Translations under genes and position numbers: made by a program
NCBI GenBank assembly: GCA_015499985.1
Contig: JAAAUF010000548.1
Location: 1-28,273, forward strand
Length of the DNA stretch: 28,273 nt
DNA from: Haplosporangium gracile
Lineage: Eukaryota; Mortierellomycota; Mortierellomycetes; Mortierellales; Mortierellaceae
Reading direction: 5' to 3'
The notes under the pieces: generated by a model
What the model was told of the DNA's origin: nothing
Database searches by the model: none
Seen by the model: the letters and a program-made list of their open reading frames with translations, nothing else
In this document: in pieces, positions 1 to 11,049 of the stretch
Layout: each line of letters opens with the position of its first letter
How positions within the stretch are numbered: position 1 is the stretch's first letter

Positions 1-159
1 AAAAAACCACACAAACAAAAAAAAAAAAAAAAAAAAAAAATATGGAGAGACCTCACTTTAAGGGGTCCATTTGATAGGGGTAGAAGAAAGCGCTCTAAAT
101 CTTACCTTTTTTTTTTATTTTTCCAAACAAAACGAACTCATAAAAAAAAACAATAACAG
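1..159 (+). other. 3' part of an intron of the ATP-grasp gene
   Basis: This AT-rich stretch has a run of about 20 A at 21-40 and several T or A runs, and ends in a plausible acceptor (AACAG, AG at 158-159). Coding sequence in the correct frame starts at 160. The donor and earlier exons lie outside the window. No other feature is visible here. Confidence 0.6.
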
Positions 160-1778
160 GGAATCAAGAAGGCGATAGATACGATTCCATACGTCTACCG
201 TCAGGAATGGCACTACGTCGGCTTGGACTCGATCGACCGCATCATCCAACGAATCGAGGCCAAAGAAAGTGATCATGATCCCCTCGGCAGACCCTTTGAC
301 CTTGCCAAATTCCCAGACCTCCAGGGGAAGAACGTCCTAATCAAACCAGTGGTGATGAATATCGTTGACGGGATGGAGACGGATGGATGGCCGGGCATTA
401 CGGTTATTAAGAAGTTGGAGAGTCGACATATTGCGTTCACGGGTGCCGATTCGACGCTTTATTACCTTGATAGTGATAAAGCGTTGATTAAGCGGCACCT
501 TGTAGAGTCCAAGACGCCGACGCCTGGGTATTGTGATATCTATTCGCGGTTGGATGAGGAAATGGAGGCTTTGAAGGTCAAGAAGGATGCCGAAACGGCT
601 GAAGTGGAGGGGGAGTTTAAAAAAGTGAAGTCGAAAGAGGAAATGGAGAAGGACCGTGAGGGGGAAGAGATGGCTCAAAAGGCGGTTTTGTATGAGAGAC
701 TTTCGAAACTCAAGTTCCCTCTGTTGGTCAAACCGGCTAATTCGAGTTCGAGTCGTGGGATTTCGACAAAGTCTGTGGTTGATACTCCTGAAGATGCCTA
801 TGAGCGCGCCATGGAGACGAAGCGTATCTGGGGCCCCGTTTACGTTGAAGAATACATTACTGGTAAACTTCACTATGAAAATGAAACACGCAGCATGCAA
901 TGACAACTCACATATGAAAAAGAAATAACACTCACCCTCTCTTTTGTCTATTACTTTGTCTCTGGTTGCAAAACTACATCAAAGGCCGGGAATACACAGT
1001 ACTCGTATCGGGATCGAACGCGACAGGAATCAAGGTCTACAAGGTGCTGGAACGCGTGTTCCGGTCCGAGATCCCCGAACGCGAGCGCATCCTCACCCAC
1101 GATATGAAATGGGGCGAGAACAACTATGGATCCGACGAGACCGTCGAGACAGCTCAGTGGTGGATGCAGGTCTGTTCTGATGCCGATCAGGAACGACTTC
1201 AGGCGATTTCTAAATCTATTTATGCTAGCTTTGGCGGAAATGGGTACTGTCGGATGGATCTGAGGGAGGACCATCGGTCTGGCGAAGTTTATGTCGTCGA
1301 TGTCAACGGTCAGTTTTCTGTCTCTGTTACGTTCGCTGTTGCTTAAAAAGATATCGTCTGTGAGTATGAAAGTAGACTGACGGCTTATATCTCGACTTCC
1401 ATGAAATGATAGCCAACTGCTCCATTGACGAGGATGAAGACTGTGCAATGGGAAAGGTAAAACACATATGACTCTTCGTTGATTCCATAACTGAAAACCT
1501 GCATGGGACCCTTGACACCGTATATCTTCTTTCTCTACTAATCTTAACTCGAATAGATCCTAAAGGCGTCAGGATTGACGTTAGGCCGGTTCTTCTCGAT
1601 CCTAATGGATGACGCGATCCACGTGCGCGACAACTTGGTGGCAAAATCCAAGGGACATGTCCACTCTGAACTCAAAAACCTTACCGCCTTGGCCGCTACA
1701 GGATTAACCAAACGCCCCAACGCCGTCGTAACTGTCGACGATGGCGCCTCCCACAGGAACATCCGCGTCTCTGCATAA
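160..1778 (+). CDS. D-Ala-D-Ala ligase-like ATP-grasp protein (5' partial)
   Basis: Four exons are visible: 160-862, 985-1308, 1413-1456 and 1557-1778. They join in one frame to give about 430 residues ending at TAA 1776-1778; the N-terminus lies upstream of the window. The ATP-grasp signature is clear. FPLLVKPANSSSSRGIS (exon 1) is the nucleotide-binding lysine and small-residue loop. The first splice rebuilds VEEYITGREYTVLVSG, and the second rebuilds a metal-binding strand VYVVDVNANCSID, comparable to the D/E...N pairs of Ddl enzymes. The second intron has a weak donor (GTCAGT). A charged lysine/glutamate-rich insertion sits before the ATP loop, around 570-670. Family members ligate an acyl acceptor to an amine using ATP. 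Fungi have no peptidoglycan, so the substrate is unknown. The gene converges with the methyltransferase gene, with 208 bp between the stops. The fold is confident; the function is not. Confidence 0.85.
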
Positions 1779-1986
1779 CTCACGTTTTTTTTCTTTCTTT
1801 TGGCAATATTGATTATGATGCAAAGATACTTAAACAAAAGTGAAATGAACTCCAAGTTATATTTTCTGTTGCAATGAGAAGGGGAAAATAATACTAAAGG
1901 ATAAAGCAAATAATAGCACAGGTAAAAACAGCCAATATCTTGAAAAAAAATACGAAAATAGCAAAAAAAAAGTTGAGCGAGAACGT

Positions 1987-4444
1987 CTAGACGGTGTAGG
2001 TAATACCACCGTATGCGTCATCGACAGTCTCAGACTCGTACATGCACAGGTGCTCAGGCTTGGTCAACATATCGTTGGCCGATCCAGTGTACGAATAGTT
2101 GTAACTCTGCTCATGCAACTCCCAGCGTCCCCTCCGTCTCGAGAACTGCAAATCATCTCCCTCCTCCTCTTCCTCATCTTGTGCCTCCTCAGGTGTCCAT
2201 TCATGATGACCCTGACGCTTAGCCTGCTGCTCCAACAGAGGCTCAAAGGGCTGATTAGGAGCGGACAACTCGCCATATTGTCCCACAATGACCTCAATAT
2301 CGACTGTGTACGACCGCATATCGTTGACAACACAGTGCATCCAACCCCGAATGGTCTGTCCAGCATTGACTGCCAACGGTTCCCGGAACATGAACCGGAC
2401 TTGCTGCCAATGCGTCTTCTCTGCGCTGGGTCCCGTGGACATCTCGACAGGCTGGCTAGCCTCGGACTCGGCGTTTCCAGAGAACAACAGATCAAACCAT
2501 CCTGCAACTCCATGCATCAATCCTGTGTACTGAGCCCTCCATGAAATGGGTACGACAAAGTCTCTCAATGCCTTCATCGTAATCGTGCTGAAATCCATCT
2601 CATAACCCTCAGCATCCGAAGTTGGTGTCGCCAAAAGCGACTTGGGATCAAAGTGTCCCACCACCGGCATGCCTATCAATCACAAGGTTCGCTATATGGT
2701 CAGCAAGTTTGCACTTTCCTTTTGGTAATCGTTCGCCTAATTTGCTTATGAATGAAAGATATGTCAAAAGACACTTACCAAACATCTCCGCCTTGGCATC
2801 AGGGTAGAGCGGTGAGAGATCAACACCGTGGAAGGTGGTCTGCTCCCAGAAACGCGCCTTGCCCATGGTCTCAGTGAATAAGAGAGCATCGGTGAAGGGT
2901 GCCAAGTACATGGTGCCCTTGTTGGGAAAGAGGTGTCCGCCTGGCTTCAAGAATGTGTCGCGAGCATAGATGAAGCTCTCGATCTAACAATACCAGCGGT
3001 CCATCAAGAATCATTGGGCGTTAGGGTCCTTGACTATTTCGCCGAGTGTCTATCCTGGTCGGTCACAACATTTGATCCGCATGTTCATTCTTCATACCAT
3101 TCTCTCGTGAACCAGCAAGACACCTAGAGATATAAAACAATTATACTTTGGTTAGTATCGTCGAATAGGGGACTCGGCAGGCATCAACGTGTCTCTAATT
3201 GCTTAAATCACTTAGCGCTGTGATGTAGTTGATCTGTAGTCTTACCGATGGGTTCTGAAATGATAGTGTCGACCTTGGGTGCCTTAACGCTGGGATCCTC
3301 AATCTTGGCTAATGCGACGAGTAATTAATCGATCAAGGCACAAGAATACATGCGCATTGGTTAAAGCCTGTTCAGATCAAATATATACAAAGACACCGAT
3401 CAAATATCAACTAAACGTTGTTCATTCCCGTAAGAGATCGATCCATGAGGACCCAGTTGTTGGTGTTTACCTTGAATGACTTCGACACGATCCTTCAAAA
3501 ATTCGTTCTTTGCGTTAGGCAACGAGGCCGCTTTGACCAACTTCTTCATCTTCAAAGCCATATCCGAAGCCTCGACCGCATAGACCTTCTTTGCTCCGGC
3601 CTGAACCGCAAAGTAAGACAAGATACCGGAACCTAGAAATAACGCACCCATACACACGTATCAATAATTTAGTGAACAGGCGAAAAAAAAAAAGGCGAAT
3701 GAGTGTTAATGCGCCATAATTCAAACCAACAAAAGAGGAAAGGGAAGCATCTGCTGAGTCCGAATACCCAGCATGTTCTCAATGCATCCGATTCGTTTTT
3801 CTTCCACTAGCTTCCTTTTTTCTTTCATGCATTATCGATCGTTTCTCAATTGAGTTGCATTTTGTTTACCTGCTCCAACGTCCATGACAAGCTTGTCCTC
3901 GAAGCACTCGGTGTTCAGCAAGATGGCATTGCGATAAGTTGACGTCCTAACCGTGTCCTGAAGCATGTTTTGCTACACGATCGAATTATTGTATCATAAT
4001 GAAAAAAAAATAGTTATATGTATGTTGCTGATGATACACGCCACAGATCAGGAGAAAGGGTTGAAATAGAATAGCACTGCTCGCGAGGTCCGAGAAACCC
4101 TCCTTTTTTTCCTGACGTGAAAAAAGGTACACGTTCGACTGCAAAGAAGGGCCTTAATGACGTGAGAAGGGGTATTGTCGAATCGAAGAGAGACGGTTGA
4201 TCCACATATGGGTGTGCATCTGCCCTGCCAGACAGGTCTTTGTTGAGTGCTGATGCGCGTTTGTTGGGCGTGCGTGCGTATGTGTTTGTCGCTGTAGCTG
4301 ATGTAAGTTTGTTGTTGTGTAATGCTGTGTGTGAGCTCGGTGTGGGACGTATACCTGATGCTGTAGCATGGCATAGTAGCCAAAGTAGGCAGGATCCCTG
4401 GACTCGTTTGAAGGGTTGTCTGTAAATGAAGGCTGGGTCGACAT
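1987..4444 (-). CDS. CARM1/PRMT4-like protein arginine methyltransferase
   Basis: Seven exons, read on the minus strand: 4444-4355, 3972-3870, 3632-3471, 3308-3246, 3123-3098, 2983-2779 and 2672-1987. They sum to 1335 nt, or 444 residues plus TAG. Type I PRMT landmarks are complete. SAM motif I is VMDVGAGSGILS (about 59-70), the acidic post-I residue is E85 in VYAVEASD, and the double-E loop is [13 protein letters not shown] with E137 and E146. The THW loop is at 303-305. The segment before motif I ([20 protein letters not shown]) matches the CARM1 style. It should transfer methyl from S-adenosylmethionine to arginines of chromatin or RNA-binding proteins. Only about 20 residues precede the catalytic core, so the N-terminal PH-like domain of animal CARM1 is absent. 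The tail has an acidic run and a Tyr/Ser-rich end. The start is the first ATG in frame with exon 1; upstream DNA is a purine tract. PRMT4 rather than PRMT1 or PRMT3 is my judgement from the C-terminal half. Confidence 0.9.
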
Positions 4445-5028
4445 GGCGAAGATGGAAGTCGGGGGTGGTGATGGAGGATGGGCAAAGGGAAAAAGTAAAA
4501 AAAAAAAAGAAAGGCGAAAAGAAGAGAAAAGAAGAAAAAGAGTCAAAAGGAGGGATGGGAAGAGTGATATCAGCAGCCAATAAGATTCCAGGGTGGCTGG
4601 AGTCACTCAGGGACAACAGATCAAGAACGAATACACCGCAAGATAGGCTTTCGATTTATTTGGCACGAGGAAAGTCAAACTTGGAGACAGATTGTGCGGG
4701 CGACGGCGATCCTACGGCGCCACTGCTACCCTCCCTAGGCGAACTTGCTATAGGGGTCTCCATTGGCTCGGGACTCTCTGACCGACATGGTGCATCCAAC
4801 AGCACACAGCCTCGAGTGTCAATCGTTTGCTCAGCTCGACTCGATCCCGGATCCTGGTCTTGGGCTTGGGCTTGGTCTTGGTCTTGGTCTTGGTCTTGGC
4901 CTTGCTGGTGTCTATGAACCTGGTGACGTTCTCGTGATCTGGAACAATGATGCTGTCGAAAATGAGAATGAGCGTGTGGCGTCCGCGCCGGAGAGGCAGG
5001 CAGTGGCCGAATCTGATTCGGATCGGGG
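4445..5028. other. Spacer between two minus-strand genes, with purine tract and hexamer repeat
   Basis: No gene is seen. 4489-4547 is almost pure A/G on the plus strand, so it is a pyrimidine block just upstream of the methyltransferase start. 4855-4906 is a degenerate hexamer array (TTGGGC/TTGGTC). 5007-5021 (CCGAATCTGATTCGG) is a small perfect inverted repeat directly after the potassium-channel stop on the minus strand. Open frames here (GLGLGL or WSWSWS) are products of the hexamer. Confidence 0.6.
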
Positions 5029-8000
5029 CTAATACTGCGCCGATGACTCGGTAGTCACAACCAAAGGTGGTCCCAACAGCTTGGCGGCGATCCGGGCTCG
5101 TTGATTGTCCAGATCTTCGTCGTCCTCGTCACCATCACTTCCTTCCTCATCCCATTCGTCCAACTCCTCCAACTCTTCCTCTCCATCAATATCGTCGCTA
5201 ACCGCTCCGTGGGATCCTCTCCGCTGGCGCAGCCGCCTCCGGCGCTCATCGATCTGACGTTTCTGCCGAAGTCTTGCTTCACACCGCTTCTGGCGTAGTC
5301 TCTTCTCAGAGGCCTCCCATTCTGCAACCTTCTGCAATGCCTCCTCGCAGGCAAGTGTCAGAGCCTTGAATCGCTTTGAGTACTCAATCATGTTCTGCCA
5401 CTGAATCGCAGGGATGCTAACCATGCCGTCCTTGGGGTATTGTGGAGCCAATGCAGACGCATTGACAGACATTGGAGCTTGTAAAAAGCCTGAACCTGGC
5501 GGAGGAGTAGACGCCTGGCTGGGTGGGCGACTGTGTTCTCGACGAAGCTGTGCGACATTGCTTGGGGCCACCGCGGTAGACCATGCCGTGATATTAAGGT
5601 GATTGGAATCGCTCTGCAACGCGGATTCAGCGCCATGTAATGTACCTCCGAACTGAGGGTCATGGGAGTGTCGTCGCTCGTGCATCATAGGTCGTAATGA
5701 ATGTCGGTGAATCGAGCTTGTCGAAGTGACGTCCCTGGATATCGAAGGACTGAGAAACGAAGGCTCAGACTCATCCTCTTCTGTCTCTAGGTAGGTGACG
5801 ATCGCCCCAGGATTAGGGTTCACAGATAGAGATCGCGAAGGCGGTCTAGAAATGTTCGGAGCGGTGATTCTTCGTTCGTTATCCGTGTACTCCAGCCCGA
5901 TGATCTTACGAACCATCTCATCAAAATTCTTGGACACCTTGATGAGATTCTGGAGAGTACCATAGCAGGTTTTGTCGTCCGGTTCGGTCGATTGGACGGC
6001 AGTACCGTTCCGCTCGTCAGTGTCAGAAGCTCGTATTCTGAACGATCCAGCATCGTCAATATCGGCCCGAGAACTTCCATGCTCCAAATCAATGTCGTCG
6101 TCTTGACGGCCACCTCGTTCATCATCCAGAGCTTCCAATTGTTCCGACCTTCTCAGCTGCGCTTCAACCACATGTTTCCTCATTGACTTGCTCAAGACTT
6201 CCGAGATCAACGAAGCCAACGAAGTCAATGCCACGACGCCAACCAGGCAGTAGGCCAAAAAAATGGATCGTCCAGCCATAGTCCTGGGCACAAAATCTCC
6301 ATAACCAACCGAGGAGAAGGCAATGAAGACAAAGTACACTGACGAGCCGAAATCCCAAGACTCGACAAACATGAATATGATAGCCCCGACCAACCAGAAG
6401 GTGAGGAACATGGCAGCACTGAGCCGAAGCCGTCTCTGATACTCCATCTTGCTCTCTTTGTAAGCCTGTCTCTTGTCAGCTTCCCGCTGCTCTTCTAAAG
6501 TTGTCGGCTGGGTCACCTCCTGTATAGACGGTCGACGGAAGAGCCGGAACCGGTCTAGCCACGGCTTTCCACAGCTCGAGCTGTAGGAATAACGGGGATA
6601 GACGGTGGCGTAACGAAGAAGATCATCGTCGACGATGTAAGGGTTTCTCCGCGAAGTCGTTCCTGCCTGGGTATTTACCGAAGCTTCATCGACATTAGCT
6701 CCAGCTCGCTCATCCCGCGAAATGTTCGATCCCGGAGTCCTCAGCATCTCAATCACACCCTGAAGCGGACTGTCCCCTAGCGTCATGTCGGATGCGTCAT
6801 GTTGTCGAGAGCTGGTGTTATCGACAGACTTGGGATCTGAACCATTCGTGCTGCGTGTAAAGATGCTGGGAAGCCGTAGTCGACTCCTGTTGGCAACAAT
6901 AAAGTGACGAGGTAAGTGGGTAAAATAATGCGAATCGCTCATAGTGCCACCTGGGCTGGGCTTTGTTATTGGTGTTCCTGATGTCGTCAACGTTCCTGAA
7001 CCGACTGGTGACTGTGCTGCTTCCATCTGCTGAATTCTCTCCATAGCTATCTGAAGCCGCAGTCTTTGCTCCTCTTGATGGGCGCGCTGGTCTCGACGTT
7101 CTCGTCGTCTTGCATCGCGCTTGGCCCTGCGCTCCTTTGAGCGAACTGCAAACCGTCGATGTAAATCTTCCAAGATGACATAGCGAATGGCATTAATAGC
7201 CAATGCCAACAGTACGATTCCGCCAGCGGCATAGACAACAACAAAGATACGGCCCCCCGTTGTCTGCGGCACCCTGTCTCCGAATCCTATCGTCGTTATC
7301 GTCACCATCACAAAGAACCTAATTTTGAGAGACAATCCAGAGTAGATAAGTATGTGTTTCTTCTGTATCATCGCACAAACACCTCTCTATACCAAAGCTC
7401 ACCTGGGCGACTTACAAGGCATCGAGGAATGTCCACCTTTCCAAATAGATGAAAACCAAGGCACCAATGGCCAAATAGAAGCAGAGCGACATGGCCTCTG
7501 CGATCAAAATTCGTTGCTTGTGAGTAACGCCTGACCCCTGTAGTCGAAAGTTGGGCGTCCGGTGAAAGTCGATTGATATGAGGATTGTCGCGAGGAAACT
7601 GAATAGGATTGAGGCAAGCATGGTCCAGAATCCCTCGAGGTACACATAGCCCTTTGAAGGCGGATAGAGGGTGCCAAATGGGACGATAGCACAAACACAG
7701 AGTATATCTATCGATGACAACAACGAGATAATCAGTACGCTGCGCAAAGATTTGTCGACGGTCGATTTACACGGCAAGGGATGAATGTACCTTGGATGGT
7801 GGCGGTAATGAGCGAAAGGACTACACTGTACCAGACGTGTTGCTCCAAGAAGCGAAAGAGCACGCAGATGTTACAAATAATGGACATTACAAGCGTCGAG
7901 ATGATGATCCCATTCAGCCAATGCGGGATCCCGAGCACCTCGGGTTTGTTCCAGTCCTGGAGAGTCTCGTTGTATCTAATCCGGTATTAATAAAAAAAAA

Positions 8001-8774
8001 GCCATTAATTTGCTCCGCAATTGCTTGTGTAACAATTCAACGTCGTCCGATTCATGTTTTTGTTTAATCAAGAGACAGGCGTGTCTGCATGCAGATAGAA
8101 TGCGATTGTGATGATAGGGTAGAAGACAGAATGATCACAGAGGGTAAAGCAAGTTGGAAAGAGACGATGCACATCGGGCCTGGGCAATAATAGAGACAGA
8201 CAGGCCTGGACACACTTCATAGAGCTACTTACGAGGCTCGTCCGACCCATGGCGACGTAATGGAAGGGACATTGATCAGGATGGAGACCTGGTGGTTTGT
8301 TCGATGTAGGAGAGGCGAGGGAGAGCAATAGAGATGTAATAGGTAACTTGTGTTAGTTGAACACGTTTTGGATGTTATAGGGGTGATAGGGTGCATGTGA
8401 GTGGCTAATGCCACTATGCTAACCGATGACATATTGGAGAATGAAAAGTGGTAGATGAGATGTTATGTGCTTAGCCTAGTTGTGTGGTTTGGACTTACAG
8501 GGAGGATGCATCCGATGAGAAGTGGAAGTAAGCGATAGTTCGTTTCGATCGAGGATGCATCGCTTGCAGAAGGGGGTGGGTCGTTTCGAAAGAACTGCGC
8601 AAAGGGGTTGATGAATCGCCTTCGAGTGTGAGTGCGACTGCCCCGGTCGAAGGGACTGTTGTGGTCGTATGCGGATGGTTGTTGATGGTCAGGAGAGGCT
8701 GGGTTGCTGAGGGAACCTCTGCCGGGGAGAGAGGACTCGTTTAGGGCGTCGTGCGCATGGTTTGAAAGTGGCAT
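5029..8774 (-). CDS. TOK-type two-pore outward-rectifier potassium channel
   Basis: Five exons on the minus strand: 8774-8499, 8288-8233, 7975-7791, 7707-7416 and 7318-5029. They total 3099 nt, or 1032 residues plus TAG. Two selectivity filters are present: TTIGFGD (about 278-284, rebuilt across intron 4) and SVGYGD (about 606-611). I count about eight hydrophobic segments, six before or around pore 1 and one on each side of pore 2, the layout of fungal TOK channels. The channel should pass K+ outward across the plasma membrane. It is much longer than yeast Tok1 (about 690 residues). The linker between pore-1 and pore-2 units is about 250 residues, starting with an Arg-rich probable coiled coil (RRAKRDARRRERRDQR). 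The C-terminal tail, about 380 residues, has an arginine-rich helix followed by an acidic run near the end. An in-frame TGA just before 8774 supports this ATG. Confidence 0.93.
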
Positions 8775-8826
8775 TGAGGTGCGAGGATCTGCATCTCAAC
8801 ACTTTGATATCCAGGCTTTCGACCTC

Positions 8827-8832
8827 TTTATA
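8827..8832 (-). promoter_or_regulatory. Possible TATA box of the TOK channel gene
   Basis: The minus strand reads CCCTTTATAAAGAGG about 53 bases upstream of the channel ATG. The motif is palindromic and a TATA box is not required in fungal promoters, so this is only a candidate. The short distance would imply a very short 5' leader. Confidence 0.3.
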
Positions 8833-8944
8833 AAGGGCGAACAGAAAGGGAGGTGGTGGGGTAGGTGTTTTGTAGTAGTGGATTCGATTACCGAGGATGG
8901 TCGAAAGTTGTTGTTGTTGCTGTTTGTATGTATGCACGTTTGTC

Positions 8945-8967
8945 TGTTTGTTTGTTTGTTTGTTTGT
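8945..8967. repeat. (TTTG)n microsatellite
   Basis: Five to six tandem copies of a TTTG unit lie about 170 bp upstream of the TOK channel start codon. Confidence 0.9.
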
Positions 8968-9467
8968 GTGATGATATGCACTGTCGAAAAAGCAGAGTTG
9001 GTGAGGACAAGTTAAAGCTGCAGCGGCTGTCGGTTTTTCTAAGACCTAAAGAAAGAATGAACCGGTCGACTCTTTTTCTTCTAAATCGACTTTAATGACA
9101 AAGGTGAAAATGAGAGTTGGAGGAGAGGAGAATAAAGAGTGGAGAGTGGAGAGGGAAGAGTGGAGAGGGAAGAGTGAAGAGGGCAAAAGAGGAGAAAGAA
9201 AAAAAGAAAAAAAGGGAACTAAAAAAAAATATATGGCCTAGAGTGTGAACGACCTGACATTTGACGAAATACTTTCTCATGCAACGTCATATTACAGGTG
9301 GTGGTTGTGGAAGCCATGGGGTGAGGAAACGAGGAGTGGAGTAGAAGTGGAGGCAACAAAACAAGAGAACACTGGAGTACGGAGAATAAAAAGAAAAGAA
9401 ATACCGCGGGTCAATTTGACAAATGAGATGAGCGCCTTTTCCTTATGCTGACTGGTTGACTGGTGCT

Positions 9468-9513
9468 GTGTGGTGTGATGTGGTGTGGTGTGGTGTGGTG
9501 TGGTGTGGCGTGG
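9468..9513. repeat. (TGTGG)n pentamer microsatellite
   Basis: Tandem GTGTG/TGTGG pentamers with a few substitutions at the edges, in the divergent spacer. The plus strand is G/T only over most of the run. Confidence 0.9.
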
Positions 9514-11049
9514 CTCTGAAAGATGAATCCATGTGGACATCCATGTGGACTGGTAACGACGATCTGTCGCTAGTCACTTTCATTGTTGTTCAACTTCTAG
9601 ATATCTCCTTTTGATGACATGGAGAGCATGGATGACATAGACGTGCATACCCTGAGGAGCATGTCTTGCCGTGCCAACTGGCAAGAACCGGGTGGGTTAG
9701 ATCTGCCGGCTGCCGAGCCCTTTTCGAGCAGACACCGAATCCAGTAATCCAGTTGACGCTGACTCTGAATTCTCATCATGCTGCATGCGCAATAAGTAAT
9801 AATAAAAAGAAATAGTTTTCGTTTTCTTCCTCTCCTTCCGCTGCCACACAAGGAAAGAAAGAGTGCACGGATCTTCTCCTCATCGACTTGAAGCAAAAGA
9901 GGAAAGAAAAAGGCCTTGCCTGACTGTGTGCTTGCTTGCTTGAGTGCTTACCTTGTGGTTGCCTCTATGCTGCAAGTATCAAGGGACCCAGGTCAGGTCA
10001 ACAATTTCATTTTTTTTTCACACGCACCGCATACGCCACAACTCTTTGGCTTCTCTTTCTCTTCACTCCTTTCCTTCCTTCCCTCTTCCTTCCCTCTTTC
10101 CTTCCTAGTTCCATTGTGCATGCACTTCAACTAGAACTTCCTTCGTACCCTCTCTTTCTCCAACAATACATCCACCTCATCCCTTCTTCCTTAACCGACC
10201 TCTTATATTGATTGGTCTTCTCATCCTTCCTCGACTTATCTCTCCCTTCCCTTCCACCATTACTCCTCTCGCCTCTGCCTCTGCCGTTGTTGTGCTCAAG
10301 CAAGGCCCGTCCATCCAGGCTGAAAAGTGTCCCCTCACCACTCGCCTGCTTGTCTCCATTCCGGACGGCCTCTTTTCTACCAACAACAATCACCACCACC
10401 ACGACCAGCAAGGACTCGTTACTGTCCTTCCTTGTTGTTCTTCTTCTCTCACTCAAGAACAACACCAACATACTATCACTACTGCACTCAACAATATCAA
10501 CAATTACCAGCACCTCAAACACAACAAAGACAACACAAACACAAGCAAGAAAGACAAGCTCTCGTTCAAAAGACTAGAGCTGACCCCGCATTCACCTGTA
10601 ACCCAACTCCTTGGATATTCTTTTCCAGACTTGTCTTCTCTTGCGTCCATCGTCAGAGCTGGACCCTCGCTTCCTTCGACTGACACTACTGCTGCTGCTG
10701 CTGCACACTTGACTGGTCACAACAACAACGGCGTGCTTGCAGTCGTTGCAAACGGTCTTTTATATCCTTTGCTGCGATTGTCCTCTGCACACCCATCACG
10801 ACTGTGTCCTAACTCTCTGACATTAACACTCGACGACGGACAAGACCCGTCGAGCGTTGGTCCTCTTTCGATCCCATCGGCAAACAAGGCTCCCTCTCAA
10901 GCAGCCTTGTTGTCATTATTGTCAGCATCTCCGTCTGTTGCTGACTTTTATTCTTTGATTGAATCCGGTCCTCCTTCCTCTTTCTTTCGCTTTTATTCTT
11001 CTTGTTCCTCCTCCTCCAGAGCCCAGAGATATCGCCACCGTCTCCTCAA

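Larger units (their letters stand above)
8775..11049. other. Divergent spacer between TOK channel and CK1 genes; promoters and 5' leaders
   Basis: No gene is supported. The left part has the microsatellites listed separately and a tandem-like purine tract (about 9116-9225, GGAGAGTGGAGAGGGAAGAG-type units). 9600-9790 is of more ordinary composition and, on the minus strand, holds an ATG at 9779 and a good donor (CAGG/GTATGC, about 9650). From about 10040 to 10330 the plus strand is strongly pyrimidine-rich, as expected for a CK1 promoter or leader. A 357-codon open frame from 10208 to 11281 has no ATG near its start and overlaps CK1 exon 1 in another frame, so I treat it as leader sequence. 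Confidence 0.55.

Noticed and set aside
337..906. 189-codon frame opposite the ATP-grasp gene
   Set aside because: It is antisense to a conserved coding exon, with no recognisable motif.
4426..4917. 163-codon plus-strand frame ending in WSWSWS
   Set aside because: It runs through a purine tract and a hexamer repeat upstream of a minus-strand gene; no family features.
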